Assembly: GCA_947497185.1 (NCBI GenBank)
Contig: CANMFL010000005.1
Location: 368,743 to 432,742 of the forward strand
DNA length: 64,000 nucleotides
Direction: 5' to 3'
Origin: an uncultured Paracoccaceae bacterium
GTDB lineage: Bacteria; Pseudomonadota; Alphaproteobacteria; Rhodobacterales; Rhodobacteraceae
This document shows, one piece after another, positions 19,683 to 28,352 of the stretch (positions are counted from its first letter, which is position 1; each line of letters begins with the position of its first letter). Both the position numbers and the translations under genes were made by a program. A model generated the notes under the pieces. That model made no database searches, was not told the origin of the DNA, and saw only the letters and a program-made list of their open reading frames with translations.

Positions 19683-21467
19683 TTACAATGGGGCGCAGGC
19701 CGCGATCAGCCAGTCTTTGGTCGTACCGTCGATACGGTCCGCCAGCAGGCGCAATGTATCAGCATGGTATTGATCAATCCAGTCTCGTTCGGCGTCCGAT
19801 AGTTCACCCGCGATGATGAGGCGGCGATCAAGTGGGACGTGTGTTAAGGTCTCGAAATCCAGCATATCGCGGGCATCCGCACCGGGCAGCGGGCTAGCCT
19901 CTTTCACAACAATCAAGTTCTCAATGCGAATCCCGAATGCGCCTTCGCGGTAATAACCCGGTTCGTTCGAGAGGATCATACCCGCCTCGAGCGGTGTGGT
20001 TGCGCGGCGGGAAATGCCTTGCGGACCTTCATGCACACTCAGATAGCTGCCAACACCGTGGCCCGTGCCGTGATCGTAATCTTGCCCAGCTTGCCACAGC
20101 GGGGTCCGCGCCAGCGCGTCCAGATGCGATCCTGCGACGCCTTTGGGGAACCGCGCCATCGACACGGCGATCATCCCGCGCAACACGCGGGTGTAGCAGA
20201 TGCGGTGCTCGTCGCTTGGTTCACCCACGATCATGGTGCGGGTGATGTCGGTGGTGCCGTCTTGATACTGACCACCCGAATCAACCAGCAACAGCTCGCC
20301 GGTTTTCACCTCACGGTTGCTGTCTTCGCTCACACGGTAATGCACAATCGCGCCATTTGGACCCGCGCCAGAAATCGTCTCGAACGAGATATCGCGCAGG
20401 GCGTTGGTGTCACGGCGGAAGCCTTCCAGCGATTTGACCACGTCGATTTCAGTCAGATTGCCGCTAGGGGCCTCTGCATCAACCCACGCCAATAAGCGCA
20501 CCATCGCGACAGCATCTCGGATATGGGCGTCACGCGAGCCTTGGATTTCAACAGGGTTTTTACACGCCTTGGGCAAGGAACATGGATCGGCAGCCTCAAT
20601 CAGTTTTGCATTCGTGATCAGCGGTTTAATGGCGTAAGGGCATGATTTCGGATCAATCTGAACCGACCCTTTCAACGCGGCGATATAGCCGTCAAACGCA
20701 TCCCAGTCATGCACCTGTACGTCCGTACCAAGATGCTCTGCAATCGCACCGGCCTTACCAGAGCGGGCGAACAAGGCGACGCGACCAGACTTTTCCAAGA
20801 TCGCAAAAGCATGCGGGACCGGATTGCGTTCAATGTCAGTGCCACGGATGTTCAACAGCCACGCGATGCTGTCAGGCAGCGTGAGGATACACGCATCAGC
20901 CTTCAAATTCTTGGCGAGACGCGCGCGCTTAAGAGCATGTTCTTCGCCCGAGAGTTGCAGGGGATGCGCCGTAAACGGGGCCATTGGGGCAGGGGGCTGA
21001 TCGGTCCAGATTTGGTCCACGGCATTGGCGATTGGGGCCAGCGTGATCTGTGTGTCCGACAGGGCCTCGCGGTGGGCATCGATGTCAGCGACCGTATGCA
21101 ACCAAGGATCAAACCCGATGACAGCCTTGGCCGCGGCATTTTCACGCAACCAGTCACCCAGTTGCATCTCTGGCCAATGCACGGGCGTAAACACATCGGC
21201 AACTTGGCTACGCACCTGAAGCCGATACCGCCCGTCAATGAACATGCCCGCAACGTCGGGCAGAACCGCACAAAAGCCAGCCGAGCCGGAAAATCCTGTC
21301 AACCATTCCAGCCGCGCATCGCGCGGGGCCACATATTCGCCCTGATGCACATCGGCACGCGGCACCAGAAATCCGTCCACGCCTGCATCCTTCAGCGCAG
21401 CGCGCAACGTGCTGAGCCGCGCAGGGCCCTGTTCAGGTGTCGATGATACGTCAAATGTCTGAAACAT
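19683..21467 (-). CDS. M24B aminopeptidase P family (Xaa-Pro aminopeptidase)
   Basis: Metal-dependent peptidase that removes an N-terminal residue before proline. The 594 residues consist of two creatinase-like N-terminal domains and the pita-bread catalytic domain. Metal ligands are visible in LLVDSGGQYQDGTTDITRTM (two Asp), GTGHGVGSYLSVHEGP (His) and ILSNEPGYY plus RIENL (two Glu). The length and the C-terminal extension match the long eukaryotic-type aminopeptidase P group common in Roseobacters. AAGGACTTGCACA precedes the ATG. Probably cytoplasmic. Confidence 0.92.
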   Translation of the reverse strand: MFQTFDVSSTPEQGPARLSTLRAALKDAGVDGFLVPRADVHQGEYVAPRDARLEWLTGFSGSAGFCAVLPDVAGMFIDGRYRLQVRSQVADVFTPVHWPEMQLGDWLRENAAAKAVIGFDPWLHTVADIDAHREALSDTQITLAPIANAVDQIWTDQPPAPMAPFTAHPLQLSGEEHALKRARLAKNLKADACILTLPDSIAWLLNIRGTDIERNPVPHAFAILEKSGRVALFARSGKAGAIAEHLGTDVQVHDWDAFDGYIAALKGSVQIDPKSCPYAIKPLITNAKLIEAADPCSLPKACKNPVEIQGSRDAHIRDAVAMVRLLAWVDAEAPSGNLTEIDVVKSLEGFRRDTNALRDISFETISGAGPNGAIVHYRVSEDSNREVKTGELLLVDSGGQYQDGTTDITRTMIVGEPSDEHRICYTRVLRGMIAVSMARFPKGVAGSHLDALARTPLWQAGQDYDHGTGHGVGSYLSVHEGPQGISRRATTPLEAGMILSNEPGYYREGAFGIRIENLIVVKEASPLPGADARDMLDFETLTHVPLDRRLIIAGELSDAERDWIDQYHADTLRLLADRIDGTTKDWLIAACAPL

Positions 21468-21481
21468 TGTGCAAGTCCTTA

Positions 21482-21530
21482 GCTTCTTTGACTTCTTTTA
21501 TATCCTGGGGGATTGGGGGCTGGCCCCCAA
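21482..21530 (+). repeat. Dispersed intergenic repeat with terminal hairpin (copy 2)
   Basis: Begins GCTTCTTTGACTTCTTTTAT and ends with TTGGGGG-CTGG-CCCCCAA (21513-21530). It lies just upstream of the aminopeptidase start and abuts the palindrome pair at 21534-21574. Confidence 0.7.
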
Positions 21531-21533
21531 CAC

Positions 21534-21574
21534 CGATTTTTCTAGAAAAATCGTATGAATTTTCGCGAAAATTC
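21534..21574 (+). repeat. Paired palindromic repeat (locus 1)
   Basis: Two adjacent palindromes separated by three bases: CGATTTTTCTAGAAAAATCG (21534-21553, perfect) and GAATTTTCGCGAAAATTC (21557-21574, perfect). The second ends one base before the cobT stop. The same pair, in opposite orientation and also with a three-base spacer, occurs at 53898-53938. Confidence 0.85.
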
Positions 21575-21575
21575 G

Positions 21576-23456
21576 TCACCCAGCTTTGCGCATACCCATC
21601 ACGCGGGCGCGTTTGCGCGGGTCGGTGTCGAATAGACTGGCAAGTTGCTCGGTCATCGCACCCGCCAGTTGTTCCACGTCCGTGATAGTGACCGCGCGTT
21701 CATAGTAACGCGTCACGTCATGGCCGATCCCCACAGCGATCAATTCGACCTCTTTGCGTTTTTCGACCATCGCAATCACGTCGCGCAGATGCTTTTCGAG
21801 GTAATTCGCAGGGTTCACCGATAAAGTGCTATCGTCCACAGGCGCACCGTCTGAGATCACCATCAGGATTTTGCGTTGCTCGTGCCGCGCTTGCATCCGG
21901 CGGTAGGCCCATTCGAGCGCCTCGCCGTCGATATTCTCTTTCAGCAGCCCTTCTTTCATCATCAACCCAAGGTTTGGCCGCGCGCGCCGCCATGGCGCAT
22001 CGGCCCCTTTGTAGATGATGTGGCGCAGGTCATTCAGACGACCCGGCGTCGCTGGACGCCCATCGTTCAGCCATTTTTCCCGGGCAAGTCCGCCCTTCCA
22101 AGCTTTTGTTGTAAAACCTAAAATCTCGACCTTGACCTGACAACGCTCCAATGTCCGCGCCATCACATCCGCACAGATCGCGGCGATTGAGATCGGACGA
22201 CCGCGCATCGACCCAGAATTATCCAGCAGCAGCGTCACGCACGTATCGCGGAATTCGGTGTCTTTTTCCTGCTTGAACGACAAGGGCGTGGTCGGGTTGG
22301 CCACGACACGCGCAAGGCGTCCTGCGTCCAAGGTGCCTTCTTCAAGGTCGAATTCCCATGACCGGTTTTGCTGGGCTTGCAGGCGGCGTTGCAATTTGTT
22401 CGCCAGTCGCGACACAGCGCCTTTCAGCGGATCAAGCTGCTGATCCAGATAGGCCCGCAGGCGTTCCAACTCGATTGGTTCGGCCAAATCTTCGGCACGG
22501 ATTTCTTCGTCGTCGGCATCGGAATACACGCGGTAATCGGGATCAGCGGCAGACACGGACTGCGGTGGCGGCGGGTCAAGCGGTGCCTCGCCGTCGGGCA
22601 TTTCGGTTTCTTCGCCCATTTCAGGATCAGCCTGATCATCCATCGAGACTTCGGCTTGCGATGCGTCTTGCTGGTCGTCTTGGGTCTGCTCTGGCGATGC
22701 TTCGGCCTCTTCGCCTTCGCTTTCGTCGTCGCCTGTGCTGTCAGGTTCGTCCTGATTGTCGTCGCTGCCCTCTTCGGCCTCGTCGTCTTGATCTTCGTCA
22801 AGACTGTCGGGATCGTCGCCAAGCTGATCGGCATAGCCCAAATCGGCAATCATCTGCCGCGCGAATTTTGCAAAGGCCTGTTGATCTTCAAGCATATCGG
22901 TCAGGTTTTCGAGCGTGCCGCCCGCCTGTTCCTCGATAAAGCCGCGCCAGTGGTTCATCACGTTGTCCGCGCCTTCGGGTAGATCGCGGCCTGTGGCGAG
23001 GTGACGGATCAAGTAACCAGCCGCGACCGCAAGCGGCGCATTTGCGCTGTCTTTGACCTGATCGTAGCCCTTGCGCATGGCTTCGTTGGCGATTTTCGCG
23101 TCGATGTTACCAGCCGTGCCGGGCATATGTTGTGCGCCGACGGCTTCGATCCGTGCGGTTTCCATCGCCTCATAGAGGTCGCGCGCCATCTGGCCTTGCG
23201 GCATGTAGCGCACGGATGTTTTCGGATCGTGGAATTTGTGGCGCAAGGCAAATGCGTCGGCGGTGCCTCGCGCGAGCAACACTTCGTCGCGTGTCATGCG
23301 GCGCGAAACCTGCGGCAACCGGATCGTTTCAGCCGTCTGACCCGCCGGATCAACCGAATAGGTCACAGACAATTCACCGTCGCCAGCGATGACTTTTGTC
23401 GCCTCGGCGAGCGCCTTTTTGAACGGATCAGCAGGGTTGTCGTTTGGTTTACTCAT
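21576..23456 (-). CDS. cobT: Cobaltochelatase subunit CobT
   Basis: VWA-domain subunit of the aerobic, ATP-dependent cobaltochelatase that inserts cobalt into hydrogenobyrinate diamide for B12 synthesis. The 626-residue product has an alpha-helical N-terminal part, a very acidic Asp/Glu/Gln linker (about 211-298), and a C-terminal VWA domain with the metal-ion site [11 protein letters not shown] (about 409-419), then [12 protein letters not shown]. It lies downstream of cobS with one small gene between them. The large CobN subunit is not in the window. Confidence 0.95.
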   Translation of the reverse strand: MSKPNDNPADPFKKALAEATKVIAGDGELSVTYSVDPAGQTAETIRLPQVSRRMTRDEVLLARGTADAFALRHKFHDPKTSVRYMPQGQMARDLYEAMETARIEAVGAQHMPGTAGNIDAKIANEAMRKGYDQVKDSANAPLAVAAGYLIRHLATGRDLPEGADNVMNHWRGFIEEQAGGTLENLTDMLEDQQAFAKFARQMIADLGYADQLGDDPDSLDEDQDDEAEEGSDDNQDEPDSTGDDESEGEEAEASPEQTQDDQQDASQAEVSMDDQADPEMGEETEMPDGEAPLDPPPPQSVSAADPDYRVYSDADDEEIRAEDLAEPIELERLRAYLDQQLDPLKGAVSRLANKLQRRLQAQQNRSWEFDLEEGTLDAGRLARVVANPTTPLSFKQEKDTEFRDTCVTLLLDNSGSMRGRPISIAAICADVMARTLERCQVKVEILGFTTKAWKGGLAREKWLNDGRPATPGRLNDLRHIIYKGADAPWRRARPNLGLMMKEGLLKENIDGEALEWAYRRMQARHEQRKILMVISDGAPVDDSTLSVNPANYLEKHLRDVIAMVEKRKEVELIAVGIGHDVTRYYERAVTITDVEQLAGAMTEQLASLFDTDPRKRARVMGMRKAG

Positions 23457-23522
23457 GGCAGCGGCTCGTCCGAATTTAGGTTAACCTAAGGATATCGGAA
23501 ATAGTCGCCGGATGCTATGGGG

Positions 23523-23885
23523 TCATTCGTCGAACTCGGGTTCTTCAAAGGTGATTTTCGCCTCTGGAGCCAGATTAAATGGCTCTGATGCGAGATCGTG
23601 CATCGTGGTTAATTCAGCGGCGCCGGGCAGGGTGTTGCCTGCTTCGTCCACAAACGCCAAACGGGGGCGGTAGGTTTTGCCGCCCATCTCAATCGCGCCG
23701 TCATCAAACAGATACGCAAGCTCGGTGACGATGCCTTCGACGTTCGCTTTTGCAGCGTCTTCGGGCATGTTTTCTGTGAACAGCGGCAGTAGTGCGTGGG
23801 CCATCAGGCTGGCTGATGTTGCGGCCAAATCGTTATGATCGGGTGCGTAACCGTCGGGTAATTCAGCGCCGATAATCATTTTCAT
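23523..23885 (-). CDS. Hypothetical protein between cobS and cobT
   Basis: 120 residues, acidic, without a membrane segment or signal peptide. Notable stretches are PEDAAKANVEGIVTELAYLFDDGAIEMGGKTYRPRLAFVDEAG and a strongly acidic C-terminus (TFEEPEFDE). I do not recognise the family. The ATG is preceded by GAGGCACATAAA. It lies between cobS and cobT in the same direction, but a strong terminator at 23973-24004 follows cobS, so it may start a separate transcript with cobT. Confidence 0.65.
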   Translation of the reverse strand: MKMIIGAELPDGYAPDHNDLAATSASLMAHALLPLFTENMPEDAAKANVEGIVTELAYLFDDGAIEMGGKTYRPRLAFVDEAGNTLPGAAELTTMHDLASEPFNLAPEAKITFEEPEFDE

Positions 23886-23972
23886 TTTATGTGCCTCACT
23901 AGATCGTCTGCTTTTGTTGCGGACAGCCTAGCGAGAAAAAGGGACAATTTTATGGAAATAGAAGGGCGAATG

Positions 23973-24004
23973 AAAAAAGGCGAGGCTGGTGCCTCGCCTT
24001 TTTT
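23973..24004 (-). terminator. Intrinsic terminator after cobS
   Basis: Fourteen-base-pair stem AAAAAAGGCGAGGC / GCCTCGCCTTTTTT with a four-base loop, 17 bases beyond the cobS stop. The reverse strand reads GCCTCGCC followed by six T. The symmetric A/T ends also allow function on the other strand. Confidence 0.9.
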
Positions 24005-24021
24005 CGCTAAATTTCGGAAAC

Positions 24022-25008
24022 TTAACCCAGTGACAGGCTTGCCGCTGATTCAGGCAGTTCTTCATCAAAGCAGCGCTGGTAGAATTCAGCGACTGTTTGG
24101 CGCTCCAGCTCGTCACATTTGTTGAGGAATGACAGGCGGAAGGCGTAGCCCACGTCTTGGAAAATCCGTGCGTTTTCGGCCCATGCGAGCACGGTCCGTG
24201 GCGACATCACCGTGGACAGATCGCCGTTCATGAAAGCAGTCCGCGTCAGGTCCGCAACAGTCACCATCTGGGAAATCGTTTTGCGACCGGCAGCTGTGTT
24301 AAAGTGCGGCGATTTGGACAGAACGATTGCTGTTTCGGCGTCGTGCGACAGATAGTTCAACGTCGCGACGAGCGACCAACGGTCCATCTGCGCTTGGTTA
24401 ATCTGCTGCGTGCCGTGGTACAGACCAGTTGTGTCGCCCAAACCAACAGTGTTGGCCGTCGCGAACAGGCGGAACGACGGGTGCGGCGTGATGATTTTGT
24501 TCTGATCCATCAGCGTCAGTTTACCGTCAGTTTCCAACACACGTTGGATCACAAACATCACGTCAGCGCGGCCCGCGTCATATTCATCAAACACAATCGC
24601 AACAGGATTGCGCAGCGCCCATGGCAGGATGCCTTCGTGGAATTCAGTGACCTGAACGCCGTCGCGCAGTTTGATCGCGTCTTTACCGATCAGGTCGATC
24701 CGGCTGATGTGGCTATCAAGGTTAACACGCACGGCAGGCCAGTTCAGACGGGCCGCAACCTGTTCGATATGCGTTGATTTACCTGTGCCGTGATACCCTT
24801 GGATCATCACGCGGCGGTTGTAGCCGAAACCCGCGAGAATCGCCAAAGTCGTGTCAGGGTCGAATTTATAAGTGCTGTCGATTTCAGGCACGCGGTCAGT
24901 CTTCTCGGCAAAGCCTTTGACCTTCATGTCAGAATCAATGCCAAACACCTCGCGAACAGAAATTTCTTCGGTTGGTTTTGCTGGGATATCCAAGTTGTCG
25001 TCGGCCAT
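24022..25008 (-). CDS. cobS: Cobaltochelatase subunit CobS
   Basis: AAA+ MoxR-type ATPase subunit of aerobic cobaltochelatase, partner of CobT and CobN. The 328 residues contain Walker [11 protein letters not shown] (about 71-80), Walker [15 protein letters not shown] and the sensor region [19 protein letters not shown]. The N-terminal stretch [19 protein letters not shown] is typical of CobS. AAAGCAGAAG lies upstream of the ATG. The cobS-cobT neighbourhood with a J-domain gene and bolA is a recurring Rhodobacteraceae arrangement. Confidence 0.96.
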   Translation of the reverse strand: MADDNLDIPAKPTEEISVREVFGIDSDMKVKGFAEKTDRVPEIDSTYKFDPDTTLAILAGFGYNRRVMIQGYHGTGKSTHIEQVAARLNWPAVRVNLDSHISRIDLIGKDAIKLRDGVQVTEFHEGILPWALRNPVAIVFDEYDAGRADVMFVIQRVLETDGKLTLMDQNKIITPHPSFRLFATANTVGLGDTTGLYHGTQQINQAQMDRWSLVATLNYLSHDAETAIVLSKSPHFNTAAGRKTISQMVTVADLTRTAFMNGDLSTVMSPRTVLAWAENARIFQDVGYAFRLSFLNKCDELERQTVAEFYQRCFDEELPESAASLSLG

Positions 25009-25216
25009 AGACTTCTGCTTTCCAAAATCGCGCTTTTATCCGTGTTTGGATGCAACATTCCGCGCACGGCTGCAAGGGGAACGGTCCCGACTTTGCTCCA
25101 GTAAAAAATGCTGACCATTCTCGATAAATGCGATGGGTACTGGTTTAGCGCATAGTTTTGCCACGATTAAGTCGCATTTGTGGGGTCTGAGGCAGTGACA
25201 GCCTTGGAGGATCCGA

Positions 25217-25702
25217 TTGGCCCGTCAGTCCATTATCCCCCAGATTAGTCGTGGGGAACGCAGTTTCATATGCGCGATGCTTGGCACCTCTGTTTTGGGG
25301 GCCATGCTCGCTTGCGTGGCGGTCCTTAGCCTGTCTGACCGGACGGGTGGCACATCAATGGCGATCACCTATTGGACATTGTTTTCGGGATGTATCGGCG
25401 GCGCTGCTGGGCTTTGGGCCAGTTACGAGCGTTGGTTTGGCTATGCGGGCATTGGCGGCTGGTTGTCGGCGCTGTGCGGCGCGCTGGTCGCGACTGGCGT
25501 TGGATCGGTGATAGGGGGCACGCTGATTTTGCCGTTCTACGGTACAATGTTTGCGCCGTTCCAGCTGGCGATGATTTTCGTTCTGGACCCGATTTTGGGG
25601 TTCATCTGGCTGGGAATGCTGCTGTGCTCGCATGTTTTGCTGAAGCAATGGCGCGTCGAGCGTGACAGTATTTTCGCGACGGGCAGCTCCGCCGCGTATT
25701 GA
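25217..25702 (+). CDS. Hypothetical membrane protein with TTG start
   Basis: 161 residues with four hydrophobic segments (about 19-42, 51-68, 76-101 and 117-142) and a basic cytoplasmic end. I do not recognise the family. A TTG start at 25217 is proposed because GGAGG lies six bases upstream and no better-placed ATG exists before residue 21. It is divergent from cobS and convergent with the J-domain gene, so probably a single-gene unit. Confidence 0.65.
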   Translation: MARQSIIPQISRGERSFICAMLGTSVLGAMLACVAVLSLSDRTGGTSMAITYWTLFSGCIGGAAGLWASYERWFGYAGIGGWLSALCGALVATGVGSVIGGTLILPFYGTMFAPFQLAMIFVLDPILGFIWLGMLLCSHVLLKQWRVERDSIFATGSSAAY

Positions 25703-25735
25703 TTGGCAACGATTTCACGCAAGCGCATTTCTCAC

Positions 25736-25760
25736 AAAAAAGGGCCGCATAGTGCGGCCC
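25736..25760 (-). terminator. Intrinsic terminator of the J-domain gene
   Basis: On the reverse strand: GGGCCGCA-CTA-TGCGGCCC followed by six T. It begins seven bases beyond the J-domain stop codon. Confidence 0.88.
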
Positions 25761-25766
25761 GATTGT

Positions 25767-26408
25767 TTAGTCTTTCTCGCGGAAGTGTTTGCTGGCCTTG
25801 ATCTGATCCCAGGCCCACACAACTTCGGACAATTGTTCTTCTTGACTGCGATCCCCGCCGTTCATGTCGGGGTGCAGAACCTTGATCAACACTTTGTATT
25901 GCTTGCGAATTTGTGGCTTGGACATCGTATCCTTCGCCTCAAGAATCTCGATCGCACGACGTTCGGTCGGGGGCAGGCGGCGTGTATTGCCGGCCTTGGC
26001 GTTACGGCCCGGATTTTGCGTCGCGTTCTGGCCCAAGACCTGATGCGGGTCATCAACGCCCAAGCGCGCCCAAGCCCGTTCTTCCTCGGACCGTTTGAAC
26101 GGCTTTGTCGGACGTTCCCAGACCTTGTCTTTGGCTTGCTGCGCCATCAGTTCTGCTTCTGATGTGCCGTCAAAGAAATTCCACTTGAGGTTGTATTCAC
26201 GCACGTGTGCCTGACAGAACCACAAGTAATCATCCATCGTATCCGGCGATTTCGGCGCACGGAATTTTGCTTCTTCTTGGCAGCCTTCATGCTCGCACAC
26301 ACGTTGCGAGGTCTCTGATGCGCCTGACATGCCCCGTCGGCCGCGCGGATTTTTCTTCTTCGCGCTGGAGACGGACATATCAAAACCAAAGGGATCGTCT
26401 TTTTTCAC
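25767..26408 (-). CDS. J-domain (DnaJ-like) co-chaperone
   Basis: A 213-residue protein whose C-terminal 60 residues form a J domain: AIEILEAKDTMSKPQIRKQY, then VLIKVLHPDMNGGD with the HPD tripeptide that stimulates DnaK ATPase. There is no Gly/Phe region or zinc finger. The N-terminal half has a CEHEGCQEEAKFRAP segment and WFCQAHVREYNLKWNFF, with Cys and His that might bind metal. The frame is open to 26612, but the GTG at 26408 follows AAGGAG at nine bases, so it was chosen. It is divergent from bolA. Confidence 0.85.
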   Translation of the reverse strand: MKKDDPFGFDMSVSSAKKKNPRGRRGMSGASETSQRVCEHEGCQEEAKFRAPKSPDTMDDYLWFCQAHVREYNLKWNFFDGTSEAELMAQQAKDKVWERPTKPFKRSEEERAWARLGVDDPHQVLGQNATQNPGRNAKAGNTRRLPPTERRAIEILEAKDTMSKPQIRKQYKVLIKVLHPDMNGGDRSQEEQLSEVVWAWDQIKASKHFREKD

Positions 26409-26486
26409 GTCACAGGACTCCTTGTCGACTCGAGGTGCAGACAATAGACCTTTGAGTTCAAGATAGAAGAGGTTGAAGGTAAAATA

Positions 26487-26741
26487 ATGGGGCTTGAAGT
26501 CGAAATAGTTGAGGCGATCAAAACGAAACTCAAACCAGTTGATTTTCAGGTAATCAACGAAAGCCACCTGCACGCAGGGCATTCCGGCGATGACGGGTCC
26601 GGCGAAAGCCACTGGAAGATCGTGCTGGATGCCCCTGATTTGGCTGATAAATCACGGCTTGCGCGGCACCGCGCAGTGCATGACGCATTAGGGCCCGACA
26701 TCATCGGGCGGCTACATGCACTGGCGATAACGTTTCGTTAA
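26487..26741 (+). CDS. BolA family protein
   Basis: An 84-residue BolA/IbaG-like protein, a family that acts with monothiol glutaredoxins in iron-sulfur handling or as DNA-binding regulators. Conserved features are ESHLHAGHSG, ESHWKIVLDAP and SRLARHRAVHDALG, including the invariant His in the RHR segment. AGAGGTTGAAGG precedes the ATG. It is divergent from the J-domain gene with 78 bases between them. Confidence 0.92.
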   Translation: MGLEVEIVEAIKTKLKPVDFQVINESHLHAGHSGDDGSGESHWKIVLDAPDLADKSRLARHRAVHDALGPDIIGRLHALAITFR

Positions 26742-26746
26742 TCTGC

Positions 26747-27196
26747 TTACTTTAGTGTAGGCTCTGTCCGGCCATGTGGTGAGGGTGTGTTCACCCGCAT
26801 CATGTGATCGGGTTTTGGCATTGGTGCCGCAGGTGGTGGTGCGACGGGTGCAACTGCAGGGGTGGGTGCGGCCACAGGCATCGGTGCAACTGGCGTAGGT
26901 GCTATCGGCGTTTCCATGACGGGTGCGGCGGTTGTTTGCTCTGGCGCGGCGACAGGCGATGTTGTCACGACCTGCTTGCGGAACACCATCATGTTCTGGA
27001 ACACGGTTGTGCGTCCGGTAAATCCGGTGCGTTCTTCTGATGGCAGCGTATCGGTGCGAACATATTCCCAGCCGTCCGCGCCATATTCATTCATGATGCT
27101 TTGCAGCGCATGGGCAAAACGGTCTTCGGCGGTTTTCACCCCCTTCGCCTTGATCCCTTTTTTTGGTGCAGGCACCACAGCGTATTCATATGACAT
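26747..27196 (-). CDS. DUF4177 domain protein with Pro/Ala-rich tail
   Basis: 149 residues. The N-terminal 75 (MSYEYAVVPAPKKG ... ADGWEYVRTDTLP ... FQNMMVFRK) match the DUF4177 fold, whose function is unknown. The remainder is a low-complexity Ala/Pro/Val/Met linker of about 55 residues ending HMMRVNTPSPHGRTE. AGAGGTCGGTTA precedes the ATG. The 3' end converges on bolA with five bases between stop codons. Confidence 0.82.
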   Translation of the reverse strand: MSYEYAVVPAPKKGIKAKGVKTAEDRFAHALQSIMNEYGADGWEYVRTDTLPSEERTGFTGRTTVFQNMMVFRKQVVTTSPVAAPEQTTAAPVMETPIAPTPVAPMPVAAPTPAVAPVAPPPAAPMPKPDHMMRVNTPSPHGRTEPTLK

Positions 27197-27309
27197 TAAC
27201 CGACCTCTGATGTGTTTGTGGCCCTATAGCAGTGGCGATGCGAACCGCCAAGGGGACCGCAGGGCATCAGCGCCATCGTGCCTCAGATGCCGTGACGGAA
27301 GATCGCATT

Positions 27310-27630
27310 TTAGGTAAATATACGGATAATCGCCGAGCCAAGCAGCAGAAAATAGCCAATGCGCAGGCAAATGTCGTCAATCAGACGCCAGTTCGAGACG
27401 CGGGTTTCAGCATTTTGTTGTAGTTCTTTAGCAATGTCGCTCAGCGCGCTTTGCCGACCTGCAACCGTCTGGCGCTGCGTGATGCCTTCGATCCGCGACA
27501 GGGTTTTCTTGCGCAGGTTCATCGAAAAAGTAGGCACAGCCAGAATGGCAATGCCGAGGGTCGATGCGATATTCAGGCATCGCGCGAGTGTGAAAAAGGT
27601 GTCGGCGGTTTCGTTCAAATCAGAACGCAA
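27310..27630 (-). CDS. Small hypothetical membrane protein, third gene of the HTH cassette
   Basis: 106 residues with one hydrophobic segment near the N-terminus (LNIASTLGIAILAVPTF) and one at the C-terminus (IGYFLLLGSAIIRIFT), joined by a charged, helical region. Not recognised. Its start overlaps the end of the HTH gene by 16 bases, which suggests coupling. It has no visible enzymatic motif. A false ORF is possible but the two-segment layout argues against it. Confidence 0.5.
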   Translation of the reverse strand: MRSDLNETADTFFTLARCLNIASTLGIAILAVPTFSMNLRKKTLSRIEGITQRQTVAGRQSALSDIAKELQQNAETRVSNWRLIDDICLRIGYFLLLGSAIIRIFT

Positions 27631-27926
27631 AGTTCGTCGTCAGGCCGATCTGCTGCGTCGTAAGGGGTGATTTTAACCCGCTTGCCGCAAGCATGAAAGT
27701 AGCGTGACCAAGATTCGACCTCTGGCAGTGCGCCTGTTGCCGCTTCCATTTTCGAGATGTGGGATTGCGATAATCCCGACCGCGCAGCCAGCTCGATCTG
27801 GGTTAATCCGGCCTGTTTGCGCAATGACCGAAACAATAACGCAAGTTCGCGCTTGGTGTCGTTCCGGCTGTAAGACGTTGCCAGATCAGGGTTTTCTGCG
27901 AGAAGAATGTCTTTGAGGATGGTCAT
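27615..27926 (-). CDS. XRE-family helix-turn-helix regulator (antitoxin-like)
   Basis: 103 residues from the ATG at 27926, which has GGGAG upstream; the frame is open further but without a ribosome site. The HTH spans about residues 29-80: LFRSLRKQAGLTQIELAARSGLSQSHISKME. It lies two bases after the stop of the 125-residue gene upstream, matching the toxin-first order of HigBA-type modules. Probably represses its own operon. It could equally be a simple regulator unconnected to a toxin. Confidence 0.75.
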   Translation of the reverse strand: MTILKDILLAENPDLATSYSRNDTKRELALLFRSLRKQAGLTQIELAARSGLSQSHISKMEAATGALPEVESWSRYFHACGKRVKITPYDAADRPDDELCVLI

Positions 27927-27927
27927 G

Positions 27928-28305
27928 TCATGTCTCCCGAGTTGGATTAACAAGCTTGCGGTGACGGATTGTGAGGCGCATCGCGTTGTTGCATTTACCG
28001 GTGGTCGTAATCGCCCCATGCAGCATCACAGGGGGCGGGTTGTCGGACTTCAGGTCGCTGGAAACCGCCAGCGCGAAACCCCGACAGGACGGGATCGTAA
28101 CCGCGAAAACTTCATATCTGTCGGCCACAAGGCCGCAGCGTTCGCTAAGGTAAGGGTCATTGAAACTCAACTCCTCTTCCAGCATCAGAACGTTCTCTTT
28201 GCAGGTGTCAGAGAGCCGCCGGATACTATCTATTAACTCAGTTTCAAAACCCGGTGGGGCGATGACGAGTCTGTCCTTATGCTTTCGATATATATCTGGG
28301 TGCAT
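27928..28305 (-). CDS. Hypothetical protein upstream of an HTH gene, possible toxin
   Basis: 125 residues, no signal peptide or membrane segment. Visible segments are LVIAPPGFETELIDSIRRLS, YEVFAVTIPSCRGFALAVSSD and a basic C-terminus AMRLTIRHRKLVNPTRET. I see no convincing RelE/HigB catalytic pattern, so a toxin role is inferred only from size, position directly before an XRE gene and a basic C-terminus. The region just upstream is AT-rich (TATATACTTGACTTCAT), giving a possible promoter very close to the ATG. Confidence 0.55.
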   Translation of the reverse strand: MHPDIYRKHKDRLVIAPPGFETELIDSIRRLSDTCKENVLMLEEELSFNDPYLSERCGLVADRYEVFAVTIPSCRGFALAVSSDLKSDNPPPVMLHGAITTTGKCNNAMRLTIRHRKLVNPTRET

Positions 28306-28352
28306 ATGAAGTCAAGTATATATTGCGGGCCGACTGGCGGGCGCGAGGCCCG

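Noticed and set aside
20709..21446. 245-residue forward frame inside the aminopeptidase P gene
   Set aside because: No ribosome site or family resemblance; it mirrors a gene with complete catalytic motifs.
22358..22982. Two overlapping forward frames of about 200 residues opposite cobT
   Set aside because: They arise from the acidic repeat-rich linker of CobT read in reverse, giving Arg- or Phe-rich nonsense.
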